Virus record (IMG/VR): IMGVR_UViG_3300046002_005654
Coordinates: 31,511-95,510 of that record
Source of the DNA: a virus
Strand: one strand, 5' to 3'
Length of the DNA: 64,000 bases
A program made the position numbers and the translations under genes. The notes beneath the pieces are model-generated. The model worked only from the letters and a program-made list of their open reading frames with translations, ran no database searches and was not told where the DNA came from. Each line of letters opens with the position of its first letter. Position 1 is the first letter of the stretch. Shown piece by piece: positions 44,292 to 52,321 of the stretch.

Positions 44292-44346
44292 AATGTGGGT
44301 GAAATAACAGGGTAGTCATACTATGCTGAAGTAACCCACATTTTTT
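44292..44346 (+). terminator. Terminator of the RNA cluster
   Basis: AATGTGGGT (44292-44300) pairs with ACCCACATT (44334-44342) around a TAGT-CAT-ACTA inner hairpin, followed by a T6 run (44341-44346). It is placed to end the tmRNA/tRNA transcript. Confidence 0.7.
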
Positions 44347-44399
44347 AATATAAACAATATATGATAAACAAACAATTAACTAATTAAAACTAAATAAAT

Positions 44400-44576
44400 A
44401 TGAAAAAGATTATAGTATTATTTTATTGCAGAATATGTGTAGATGTGTTAGGATTTCCTATCTATCTAAAACATACAAAAACTAAATTTAGAGTAAGTAA
44501 AAGCGTTGTTCTTATGAATAACTTTAACTTAGATAGCAATGTGTTATATGAAAGTGAATTAATTAAACAACATTGA
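44400..44576 (+). CDS. Small protein, unknown
   Basis: 58 residues, hydrophobic N-terminal third with two Cys (IIVLFYCRICVDVLGF), basic middle. Stop lies 2 nt before the next ATG. No domain. Confidence 0.5.
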   Translation: MKKIIVLFYCRICVDVLGFPIYLKHTKTKFRVSKSVVLMNNFNLDSNVLYESELIKQH

Positions 44577-44578
44577 TT

Positions 44579-45358
44579 ATGAAACGATATAGATTAATTA
44601 AAGAATATCCTGGTAGTCCTGGATTAGGAGATATTGCAATACAATCAAATAGTCTTCATTTACAAAATACTTATTATATAAATAATAAGGCTATAATGAA
44701 TTTTCCTGAAAAATATCCTGAAAACTGGGAAGAAATTATTGAAAAAGATTATGAAATATTGTCTTTAAAAGATAATTTTTCACACCTTATTTATCAGTTA
44801 AAAGAAAATGGTAAATATTCTGCATTTACTTTTGGATCACTAACTTTAGATAATTGTTTAAATTATGGAAATACAATTTATTCAATTAATAGATTATCAG
44901 ATGGTGAAATATTTACTATTGGTGATGAAATATATTCTACTAATTGGACTTGTGATAATATTGATAAAAAATCAGATATTTTAACAGAAATTTCATTAAA
45001 TAATGAATTCATGTTTAAAACTAAAATTACTTGGCAGTGTAATTTAAAAGATATTCAACACTATAAAGAACCATTATTCACAACTGAAGATGGTGTTGAT
45101 ATTTTTAAAAGTGATAAGTTTTTTACTACACCTAAGTCTTTAAGAAGTAATAATATTCAAAGTTTCACAGGAGCTTATATTTCAATACCTGATAATAACA
45201 TATTAAGTTTTTCAACAAAAGAAAAAGCTGAAGAATATATATTATTAAACAAACCTTGTATATCTATAAATGATTTGTATGCTATGGGTAATTGGTCTTT
45301 TGGAGGGAAAATAATGAATGATATGAAAGCATTAGTAAAACAAAAATTAAATCAATAA
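44579..45358 (+). CDS. Unknown protein of ~260 residues
   Basis: Starts MKRYRLIKEYPGSPGLGDI (the frame extends to a TTG 6 nt upstream). Beta-rich with repeated short strands (LYHLQNTYYINN-like patterns, DGEIFTIGDEIYSTNW) and two aromatic Lys-rich loops. The opening sequence is like that of widespread Bacteroidota phage/prophage proteins of unknown function. No catalytic motif seen. Confidence 0.6.
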   Translation: MKRYRLIKEYPGSPGLGDIAIQSNSLHLQNTYYINNKAIMNFPEKYPENWEEIIEKDYEILSLKDNFSHLIYQLKENGKYSAFTFGSLTLDNCLNYGNTIYSINRLSDGEIFTIGDEIYSTNWTCDNIDKKSDILTEISLNNEFMFKTKITWQCNLKDIQHYKEPLFTTEDGVDIFKSDKFFTTPKSLRSNNIQSFTGAYISIPDNNILSFSTKEKAEEYILLNKPCISINDLYAMGNWSFGGKIMNDMKALVKQKLNQ

Positions 45359-45361
45359 ATT

Positions 45362-45658
45362 ATGAAAATACCAAATGCTGATAATTTAGCAAAAGTTCCA
45401 AGCTCTAATGTAGTTATACCTACTATAGAAAGCGAAACAAATAGTACAGAAATTGTAATTGTTATGAAAGACGGAACTACTGGCAGATATGTTAATGAAG
45501 GTTGTATTGAATTTGGAGATAAATATAATAATATAGATGAATATTTCGATCATGTAGGGCTTATGGAAAGCGATATGCCAGAAATAGATAAATTAATAAC
45601 AAATGATATTAAAAAATCATATCCAAATGTAGAAAAAGTTTACGTTTTAAATCTTTAA
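45362..45658 (+). CDS. Small protein, unknown
   Basis: 98 residues, mixed fold, acidic C-terminus (DNADNLAKVPSSN... at the start, EKVYVLNL at the end). Three nt after the previous stop. No recognised domain. Confidence 0.55.
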   Translation: MKIPNADNLAKVPSSNVVIPTIESETNSTEIVIVMKDGTTGRYVNEGCIEFGDKYNNIDEYFDHVGLMESDMPEIDKLITNDIKKSYPNVEKVYVLNL

Positions 45659-45669
45659 ATAAATAAATT

Positions 45670-45891
45670 ATGCCACAAACTAAACAAGAATTATTAGAAA
45701 AGCTGAATTCAGCTAAATTTGAAGGAGGAGGTCACGTTACTTATATCTATGAAAATGGAGTAAAACAACGTCAACCTATTAATAAATCTACTTTTTATAA
45801 CGACAAAAAACGTGATAAAAATTTAGATGATGTGTTAGAAGTATTTGAAGACACTGCTCACGATTTAGGAGCTGTAAGTTTTGAGCTCTAA
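45670..45891 (+). CDS. Small protein, unknown
   Basis: 73 residues, charged (KTKQELLEKLNSAKFEGGGHV-like N-terminus). Part of a close chain of small genes before the replication genes. Confidence 0.55.
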   Translation: MPQTKQELLEKLNSAKFEGGGHVTYIYENGVKQRQPINKSTFYNDKKRDKNLDDVLEVFEDTAHDLGAVSFEL

Positions 45892-46117
45892 TAAATTAAG
45901 ATGTGGAGAAGGGTACTATGAAATTAACAATGTTAAATACATAGTACCTTACACTGCACATATATTCTCATCTAAAAGTGGTAAACTATGTTATTTATCA
46001 GGTCTTAAAAATACAACAATGAGAGGATTTAATGATAAATATATAGCAACAGTTAAATTTATAGAAGAAAATAGATTTGAAGAAGTTGATTATGAATTAA
46101 TAAAAAAATTTTTATGA
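45881..46117 (+). CDS. Small protein, probable TTG start
   Basis: 78 residues; overlaps the previous gene by 11 nt and has no ATG near the start, so TTG at 45881 is likely. Tyr/Lys-rich, beta-like (YYEINNVKYIVPYTAHIF). Overlaps the next gene by 4 nt (ATGA). Confidence 0.5.
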   Translation: MSSNKLRCGEGYYEINNVKYIVPYTAHIFSSKSGKLCYLSGLKNTTMRGFNDKYIATVKFIEENRFEEVDYELIKKFL

Positions 46118-46326
46118 GTAAAGCAAAACCTTATTCAGAACTGTCTATGGCTGTTGATTTAGTTATGGAAGAATACAAAGTGTCTAATCCTATTGAAATT
46201 TCTGAATTTATTTGGGAATCACTAGGATTATGTATTAGTATTCACGCTATAGCTGATTATTTAGATATAAATAGAACAGATTATGAAGTAGAATCAATGA
46301 AACAATATTATAATTTAATTTATTAA
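46114..46326 (+). CDS. Small helical, possibly HTH protein
   Basis: 70 residues; the segment VSNPIEISEFIWESLGLCISIHAIADYL looks like a helix-turn-helix. Located just ahead of replication genes, so a local regulator is possible. Confidence 0.5.
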   Translation: MSKAKPYSELSMAVDLVMEEYKVSNPIEISEFIWESLGLCISIHAIADYLDINRTDYEVESMKQYYNLIY

Positions 46327-46328
46327 TT

Positions 46329-46514
46329 ATGAGAAAAGGATTAGAAATATGCCCTAAATGTGTTGGGGCTAAAGAAATTATGGTAGCTAAAGAAGCTAGA
46401 GGATTTGAATACAAGCAATGTGACTTATGTAATGGAGATGGCTATGTAACACAAGAGCTTGAAGAAGACTATGTTTTAAGTCTTAATGAAGATATAATTG
46501 ACTTTGATGAATAA
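46329..46514 (+). CDS. Small protein with DnaJ-like zinc knuckles
   Basis: 61 residues with CPKCVGAKE and CDLCNGDGY, the CxxCxGxG pattern of the DnaJ central domain (two knuckles, one zinc). No J domain, so it is not a full DnaJ. Acidic tail. Confidence 0.55.
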   Translation: MRKGLEICPKCVGAKEIMVAKEARGFEYKQCDLCNGDGYVTQELEEDYVLSLNEDIIDFDE

Positions 46515-46680
46515 AATTGAAAAAACTAAAGTTATTGAACCCAAATGGTTAGTAATGATGTATAATTACCCAGAAGCCTTTGTTGTCAATAAAAAAGATT
46601 TTTCAACAAAAGGATTTAATTGGGAGGAAAAAGAATCTGTAAAATTTATTAAAATAAAAACAGGACAAATTAGTGAATAA
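46507..46680 (+). CDS. Small protein, unknown
   Basis: 57 residues from the ATG at 46507, overlapping the preceding stop. Basic, with Trp residues (KWLVMMYNYPEAF). Overlaps the start of the next gene. Confidence 0.45.
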   Translation: MNKIEKTKVIEPKWLVMMYNYPEAFVVNKKDFSTKGFNWEEKESVKFIKIKTGQISE

Positions 46681-47254
46681 AGCTTATATATTAGACTTAG
46701 GTTTATTAAACGAGCAAAATATCACAGTTAAAGAATTTATTTGTTTACTATCCATCTATAATAAAGAAGATGATTTAAATAGTAAGCATCTATTAAGTTT
46801 ACAAGACAAAAATTATATAAAAATATTACAAGATGAAAAAATAATAAGAGAAAAAGGTAAATTATTAATAGAGTTCTTAACAATAGAAGGTATTGGCTCA
46901 ATAAATAATAAAAAAACAATTAAGAAATCATCAAGAGCAATCAATGCTGATTTAGAAAATTTTGTAGAGAAATACAGATTGCTATGGAAGGGATTAAAAC
47001 CTGGCTCTATGGGATCTACAAATGGATGTAGAGAGAAACTACAAAGATGGATGTCTGTTAATACTCAATATACTACTGAAAACATATATAATGCAGCAAA
47101 AGCATATATAGGCTCAGTTGATAATTATCAATATTTACAACAAGCAGATTTCTTTATCTATAAAAAAGATGCATTTGGAGAACAAAGTAGATTATCTAGC
47201 TTTATAGACGAAGATGCAGGAGTTGAAAATGATTGGACTAAAACTTTAAAATAA
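46673..47254 (+). CDS. Replication initiator/helicase-loader-like protein
   Basis: 193 residues, GTG start overlapping the previous gene. The N-terminal 90 residues look like a winged helix (VKEFICLLSIYNKED... KYIKILQDEKIIREKGKLLIE) and the C-terminal half is helical with NADLENFVEKYRLLWKGLK. It is followed by a DnaB-type helicase, the order expected of initiator/loader genes. Homology is not proven. Confidence 0.5.
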   Translation: MNKAYILDLGLLNEQNITVKEFICLLSIYNKEDDLNSKHLLSLQDKNYIKILQDEKIIREKGKLLIEFLTIEGIGSINNKKTIKKSSRAINADLENFVEKYRLLWKGLKPGSMGSTNGCREKLQRWMSVNTQYTTENIYNAAKAYIGSVDNYQYLQQADFFIYKKDAFGEQSRLSSFIDEDAGVENDWTKTLK

Positions 47255-47259
47255 TAACT

Positions 47260-47733
47260 ATGGTAGTTGAGTATATAATAACCATTTTTAAAAAAATAAT
47301 AAAAAAAATGAAAATTACTGAAAAAATATACGTAAAAGAAACAGATATTGAAATTACAAAAACTAGAAAAGCGTTTATCAAAAGATTAATAACACAAAAA
47401 GGAGTTGTAACTTATAGTGATTCAAATTTTAAAACTATTCAATGCGATAATAAATCAGCATATAGAAGTATTAGCGAATTACATATAATAGTTAAAACAA
47501 GATTTAAACTAACTTCTTTAAAGTCTTTAATAAAAATTATTAAAGAAATAATCAATGAAGAAAAATGTATCGCTTTGGTGTGGTGTACACAAATCAATAA
47601 AGTTGTAGTTAAGTATATGGAAAACAGTAATGGTTATTACATTACAGACTACAGCAAAAGTAATTATTACGAAAGTATTGGAGTTGATGGATATTCTTTA
47701 AAGATGTATGATGACATTTATAATGAATTATGA
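47260..47733 (+). CDS. Small basic protein, unknown
   Basis: 157 residues; basic and Ile/Lys-rich, with a possible later start at 47308 (MKITEKIYVKETD). Overlaps the helicase gene by 4 nt (ATGA), suggesting coupled translation and a replication-linked role. Confidence 0.55.
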   Translation: MVVEYIITIFKKIIKKMKITEKIYVKETDIEITKTRKAFIKRLITQKGVVTYSDSNFKTIQCDNKSAYRSISELHIIVKTRFKLTSLKSLIKIIKEIINEEKCIALVWCTQINKVVVKYMENSNGYYITDYSKSNYYESIGVDGYSLKMYDDIYNEL

Positions 47734-48842
47734 CACAAAAAGGAGAATTATTCTTAAGAACATTTAAGAGTATTCAAAACAAACGTCAAAGAATACTTGA
47801 CGGAAAAATAAATTGTATTCCATGGGGATTTCCAAGATTTGAAGAGGAATCACCAGGTATTGAACAAGGAAAAATGTATATGGTTACTGCTCACCCTAAA
47901 GCAGGAAAAACACAATTAACCGATTGGTTATTCTTATACAATGTTATACAGCAGGTAATAGACTTTAAGCTAGATATACGTCTTAAAATATTCTATTTTA
48001 CATTAGAAATGAGTAAGGAAGAAAAAATGCTTTCTTGTTTTGCTAATATATTATATATGAAAGAAGGATTAGTTATATCTCCTAAAGACTTAAAATCAAC
48101 ACAAGCTTCAAAAGTATTAAGTAAAGAGAATCTTGATATAATAGAAAAATATCAACCTTATTTTAATAAAATAGAAGAAGTTGTAGAGTTTGTAGATTCA
48201 GTAAGACACCCATTTGGTATTTATGATTTTGTTAGAAAGTATGCGTTGGCTAATGGTACTATACATTACAAAGAAGTAAATACTGATGGTGTTATTACAA
48301 AAATAGTAGATTACTATGAAGCTAATGACCCTGATGAATATGTTATAACTATAATAGATCACATAGGATTAATATCTTCTGAAAAAAGAAATGGAGTTCA
48401 ATTAACTCTTCATGAAAGCATGTCTGTATTATCATCTGATTATTTAATTAAACTTAGAAATAGATTTAATTATATACCAGTAATAGTGCAACAACAGGCT
48501 TTAGCTGGAGAAAACTTAGAACATAAAAAAGCAGGAGCTTTAAGACCTTCATTAGCTAATTTAGGAGATAATAAGTTAACAAGTAGAGATATTAATGTTG
48601 CATTTGGTATTTTTAGTCCTTATAAGAATGAAATACCTGAATATATGGGATATGATATTACAAAATTTAAAGATAATATCAGATTTCTTGAAATAATTAC
48701 ATCTAGAGATGGAGGTGCTGGGACAATATGCCCTCTATATTTTAATGGAGCAGTAAATTATTTTAAAGAATTACCAAAACCAGAAAATAAGGCTGGTATA
48801 GAAAAAGTTTATAGCTTTATGCAAAATATAAAAAAGAATTAA
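47730..48842 (+). CDS. DnaB-type replicative helicase
   Basis: 370 residues, only the C-terminal RecA-like motor (shorter than the ~450-residue bacterial DnaB, whose N-terminal domain is absent). Walker A is AHPKAGKT (residues 54-61), followed by the family motif FYFTLEMSKEE (Walker B region) and IIDHIGLIS; VIVQQQALAGENL is the H4 area. It unwinds DNA at phage forks as a ring. Neighbours: loader-like gene upstream, Sak4-like ATPase downstream. Confidence 0.8.
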   Translation: MTQKGELFLRTFKSIQNKRQRILDGKINCIPWGFPRFEEESPGIEQGKMYMVTAHPKAGKTQLTDWLFLYNVIQQVIDFKLDIRLKIFYFTLEMSKEEKMLSCFANILYMKEGLVISPKDLKSTQASKVLSKENLDIIEKYQPYFNKIEEVVEFVDSVRHPFGIYDFVRKYALANGTIHYKEVNTDGVITKIVDYYEANDPDEYVITIIDHIGLISSEKRNGVQLTLHESMSVLSSDYLIKLRNRFNYIPVIVQQQALAGENLEHKKAGALRPSLANLGDNKLTSRDINVAFGIFSPYKNEIPEYMGYDITKFKDNIRFLEIITSRDGGAGTICPLYFNGAVNYFKELPKPENKAGIEKVYSFMQNIKKN

Positions 48843-49430
48843 ATGAGAAAATTATCATCATCATATAGTGTTACATATGAAGTACGTAATGCTGATAATA
48901 AAATTATAAAAAACAAAAGAAATAACGCTTGCTATTCTTCATTATACTCAGATGGATTAGATATAACTGATAAGTTAATATTAACAGATTTTTACACAGA
49001 AGAAACTGGAAAATATTCTAGAATATATATTAAAAGATTGGCTAAAATATGTAATTTAAAATTAGATTATGTAAATGAAGATGAAATAGAATTAATTGGA
49101 TTTAATAGCGATTTTAAAGTTAAATTATTTACTAGTTTATTTAGAATATTATTTGAACATTATCCAGGATATGGAGGTGTAAATAGTTGGAAACAAAGAA
49201 ATATTAATTTTCTTGAATCCTATGTTAATAAAAAAAATAATAGTAATTACAAAGATATGTTAGAAAGGCTAATATATTACTACCAAAAAAATGAAGTGTT
49301 TCAAGGGGCTGGTCACGGAATAACAACACATGAAAAACAAGTAATATTAATAAAAAATATTCAAAACGTTAAGGATTGGGATGTTTATGCTTACTCTGAT
49401 ATGCAAAAATTTTTTAGTGTAGAAAATTAA
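48843..49430 (+). CDS. Protein of replication module, unknown
   Basis: 195 residues, directly abutting the helicase gene. Beta-rich N-terminus (SSSYSVTYEVRNADN) and a helical, Asn/Lys-rich C-terminal half. No catalytic motif recognised. Confidence 0.55.
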   Translation: MRKLSSSYSVTYEVRNADNKIIKNKRNNACYSSLYSDGLDITDKLILTDFYTEETGKYSRIYIKRLAKICNLKLDYVNEDEIELIGFNSDFKVKLFTSLFRILFEHYPGYGGVNSWKQRNINFLESYVNKKNNSNYKDMLERLIYYYQKNEVFQGAGHGITTHEKQVILIKNIQNVKDWDVYAYSDMQKFFSVEN

Positions 49431-49444
49431 AAAACAAACAAATA

Positions 49445-50212
49445 ATGATAGAATTGCCAACCGAGATGGTCAAAGCAAGCAAAGTAAATCCAAGAAGTAT
49501 AATTCTTTTTGGTAAGCCTAAAATAGGCAAAACAACCGCAATATCTCAATTAGAGAATTGTTTAATTATAGACCTAGAAGGAGGAACTGATTATTTAGAC
49601 GCTCTTAAAATAGATGTAATTAAAATAGCTGAAGAACAAAAATTATCCCCAATAAAGGTGCTTAAAAACGTTATAGACTCTCTTAAAAAAGCTAATGAAG
49701 CTAAAGGAGGATTTGTGTATAAATTTGGAGCAATAGATACTATTAGTGTCTTAGAAGATATGGTAATGCCAGTAGCTTTAAGCCTTTATAAAAATACAGT
49801 TCAGGGAAGAAATTTCCAAGGAGATAATGTTTTAGATTTAGCAAATGGTGGTGGTTATCAGTACACAAGAAAAGCATTATGGATGGTTTTAGATGAATTA
49901 AAGCAATGTTTTGAAACATTGATTATAATCTCTCACTTGAAAGATAAATTGCTTGAAAAAGACGGAAAAGAGATGAATGAACGTGGTATAGACCTTATTG
50001 GTAAATCAGCTACTATATTGTCAGCACATGTTGACGCATTAGGCTATATGTATCGCGAAGATAACGAAACATTAGTTAACTTTATGCCATCTGAATCAAT
50101 AACTTGTGGCTCAAGATGTGAGCATTTAAAAGACAGGAAAATAGCGTTAATTACTTCTGATGAATCTGGAAAAATTACGGTAGACTGGTCTAAAATATTT
50201 TTAAAAGAGTAA
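49445..50212 (+). CDS. Sak4-like RecA-fold ATPase (single-strand annealing/recombination)
   Basis: 255 residues. Walker A is GKPKIGKT (23-30), then NCLIIDLEGGTDYL and KFGAIDTISVLEDMV (acidic Walker B region) and LIIISHLKDKL. This matches phage Sak4/AAA_24 nucleotide-binding proteins, which promote annealing or strand exchange with an SSB. The next gene has an SSB-like acidic tail, as expected for this pair. Confidence 0.75.
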   Translation: MIELPTEMVKASKVNPRSIILFGKPKIGKTTAISQLENCLIIDLEGGTDYLDALKIDVIKIAEEQKLSPIKVLKNVIDSLKKANEAKGGFVYKFGAIDTISVLEDMVMPVALSLYKNTVQGRNFQGDNVLDLANGGGYQYTRKALWMVLDELKQCFETLIIISHLKDKLLEKDGKEMNERGIDLIGKSATILSAHVDALGYMYREDNETLVNFMPSESITCGSRCEHLKDRKIALITSDESGKITVDWSKIFLKE

Positions 50213-50286
50213 AATAAATACTGAACAGTTAGAGTTCTGTAATAAAAACTCGTTTTAAAAACAATAATAAAAAATAATAAAAGAAT

Positions 50287-50865
50287 ATGGGTGATTTCAA
50301 TCTGAATGGAGAAGATTTTAAATCGAAAAGTTTTTCGATTTTTAACAATGGAGTAGCAGGAAAAGTAGAAAACGTATCTATTAGTATAGATAAAAAACAA
50401 CCAACAGATGCAGATAATGCACCTGATTATAAAGTCAATTTTACTGATGAAAACGGTTCTGTTAATATGGGTATTTATTACCCAAGTTCTGATGCAACAG
50501 AGCAACAAATTAAAACGCAAATTAGTAAAGCTTTATCTATCACTAGAGCTATTATGGGAAATGATTATGTATTTGACGCAGTTAGCAATGCTAAAGAAGC
50601 TATTGATTTATGTATGAAAGTTTCTAAGAAAAATAGTGAAAATGCTAAAGTAAATGTTTTTGTAACCTACGGTACATTAGGTACTCCAAAGAAATATCTT
50701 GGAGTTTATAAAATATTTGACTTTGTTGAACAAGGAGGAGCTTCGCCATCTAAATTACGAAGAACAAGCAATCCAGCTAAACCTCAATATAACGACCTTA
50801 TGGAAGCTATTGAGCAAGATGAAGCGCCAGTAGTAGCTACAGGTAATTCTGATGACTGGATCTAA
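50287..50865 (+). CDS. Probable single-stranded DNA-binding protein
   Basis: 192 residues. The first 160 are beta-rich with charged strands; the C-terminus is flexible and acidic, ending GNSDDWI, which is like the acidic protein-docking tip of SSBs (DDxxPF-type) though without the Pro-Phe. Paired with a Sak4-like ATPase. The DNA at its start contains a perfect AAATCGAA/TTCGATTT inverted repeat. Confidence 0.5.
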   Translation: MGDFNLNGEDFKSKSFSIFNNGVAGKVENVSISIDKKQPTDADNAPDYKVNFTDENGSVNMGIYYPSSDATEQQIKTQISKALSITRAIMGNDYVFDAVSNAKEAIDLCMKVSKKNSENAKVNVFVTYGTLGTPKKYLGVYKIFDFVEQGGASPSKLRRTSNPAKPQYNDLMEAIEQDEAPVVATGNSDDWI

Positions 50866-50914
50866 TAATAAATAATTAACAAGCAGCGATAAAGCGTAGG
50901 AATTGTTAATGGCA

Positions 50915-50981
50915 GGAGTTGTAGCCCGATTGGTAAAGGCAGCACGTAATGGTGGGAAGCAGTTCAATTCTGCACACTCCG
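50915..50981 (+). tRNA. Truncated tRNA-like element
   Basis: GGAGTTG starts it and ACACTCC closes it (five good pairs, two poor); T8-A9 and a standard D arm GCCC-GATTGGTAAA-GGC are present, and the T arm GCAG-TTCAATT-CTGC has a 4-bp stem. Only 17 nt separate D and T arms, about five to six fewer than normal, so the anticodon arm is shortened (CAC-GTAATG-GTG). No codon can be assigned. Confidence 0.45.
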
Positions 50982-51006
50982 CAAATAATTAATTAAAATA
51001 AATAAA

Positions 51007-51276
51007 ATGGAAAATGAATTTGTAACATTTAAGTTTCAGAATGAAGATCGACTTAAATATGATGAAACATATATGAAGATGGAAGGACGTCCTGCTATTG
51101 TACAAAATTTACATAGTACATGTCCAGAATATGCTAATTGTAGAGTTACATTTGAAGATGGTAGAACAGAACTGTGGCATTATCCAACAGAACTTATTAA
51201 AAAACAAATTGAAGAAAATGAAATACCAGTAGATTTAGATGCAATATTATTACAAATCAAAAACTTAACTCCTTAA
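51007..51276 (+). CDS. Small protein, unknown
   Basis: 89 residues, acidic, beta-rich, with ATCPEYANCRVTF-like Cys pair. First gene after the tRNA-like element. No recognised domain. Confidence 0.55.
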   Translation: MENEFVTFKFQNEDRLKYDETYMKMEGRPAIVQNLHSTCPEYANCRVTFEDGRTELWHYPTELIKKQIEENEIPVDLDAILLQIKNLTP

Positions 51277-51278
51277 TT

Positions 51279-51578
51279 ATGTGGTATAAACTAGATGAAA
51301 ATAACAAACCTGTTCAAGCAAGTGATATTCATGACTATTTAGAATTGTCAGAGAATAGTCCTTTATCAAAACCTATAGCTCAAGAACATGTAGGTTCAAT
51401 ATTTATATCTACTGTATTCCTAGGTCTTGATCATTCTTGGAATAGTGAAATACCAATATTATGGGAAACTATGATATTTGGAGGAGAACACGATCAATAT
51501 CAAGAGAGATATACATCTTATGAAGATGCTCTTGAAGGACATAAAGTAGCGTTAAACCTTGTAAATATAAAAAAATAA
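51279..51578 (+). CDS. Small protein, unknown
   Basis: 99 residues, Trp/His-containing globular protein (MWYKLDENNKPVQASDIHDYLE; FLGLDHSWNSEIPILWET). Similar proteins of unknown function are common in phages. Two nt after the previous stop. Confidence 0.55.
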   Translation: MWYKLDENNKPVQASDIHDYLELSENSPLSKPIAQEHVGSIFISTVFLGLDHSWNSEIPILWETMIFGGEHDQYQERYTSYEDALEGHKVALNLVNIKK

Positions 51579-51582
51579 GATT

Positions 51583-51819
51583 ATGCCAGTATTTGAACAT
51601 TTTATAGTAGACAAAACCACCAAGCAAGTTGAGGAAGCTTATAGTTGTAACAGTAGAGAATACTGGATAAAAGGTGGAGATTATGAAGGAACCATTGATA
51701 TGGAAATAGAAGTATTTGCTTCTTATAATCATGAAGAACATGCTAATAAGCTTTATGAAAGTTTAAAAGCCGCAGGGTTAGAGAATAAATATTTCAGTGT
51801 AAAAATAAGTATTAAATAA
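51583..51819 (+). CDS. Small protein, unknown
   Basis: 78 residues, mixed fold (FEHFIVDKTTKQVEEAYSCNSREYW). Four nt after the previous stop. No recognised domain. Confidence 0.5.
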   Translation: MPVFEHFIVDKTTKQVEEAYSCNSREYWIKGGDYEGTIDMEIEVFASYNHEEHANKLYESLKAAGLENKYFSVKISIK

Positions 51820-51831
51820 ATATGAATAAAT

Positions 51832-51954
51832 ATGAATAAATTTGAATGTATTGAGTGTGGTACTAAATACAGCTCACCAGAAACAACACCTCCTCCAGGA
51901 ATTAAATGGAGCGATGGACATGTGTGTAATCCTAAACCTGTAAACAATGGATAA
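51832..51954 (+). CDS. Tiny zinc-ribbon-like protein
   Basis: 40 residues with CIECGTKY near the start and HVCNP near the end, enough for one zinc. It lies after a direct repeat of AATATGAATAA and overlaps the next gene by 8 nt. Confidence 0.5.
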   Translation: MNKFECIECGTKYSSPETTPPPGIKWSDGHVCNPKPVNNG

Positions 51955-52321
51955 AGAATTTATAATTTATGAACAAGCATTAGCTTTAAAGGAATTAGGA
52001 TTTGATGAACCTTGTTTTGGGTTTTACTATAAAGCAGTTATTATGTTAGGTTGTAGCAGAGATTATCCAAATCCTAATAAAGGAGACTTTTTAGAAACAC
52101 CACTTTACCAACAAGCTTTTAGATGGTTTAGAGAAAAATATAAACTTCATCATTGTATAAACACAATGTTTGAATCAAAAGGAAAAGTTTGGGATTGTTG
52201 TATAGGAAAAATATCAGGAGAAAGTTCTATTTGGAATGATGATGTAAAAGGTAAATACGAAAAAGCAGAATTTGAATGTCTTAAAAAATTAATAGAAATT
52301 GTAAAAAATAATGGTGATTAA
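51947..52321 (+). CDS. Protein of ~124 residues, unknown
   Basis: Globular, Cys/Trp/Tyr-rich (GFDEPCFGFYYKAVIML; KGKVWDCCIGKISGE). It overlaps the primase gene by 11 nt. I have a vague impression of related phage proteins without known function. Confidence 0.55.
   Translation: MDKEFIIYEQALALKELGFDEPCFGFYYKAVIMLGCSRDYPNPNKGDFLETPLYQQAFRWFREKYKLHHCINTMFESKGKVWDCCIGKISGESSIWNDDVKGKYEKAEFECLKKLIEIVKNNGD

Noticed and set aside
50044-50520. 158-codon minus-strand frame over the Sak4-like and SSB-like genes
   Set aside because: Opposite to two well-supported genes; the protein is Phe/Ile-rich noise without a promoter.
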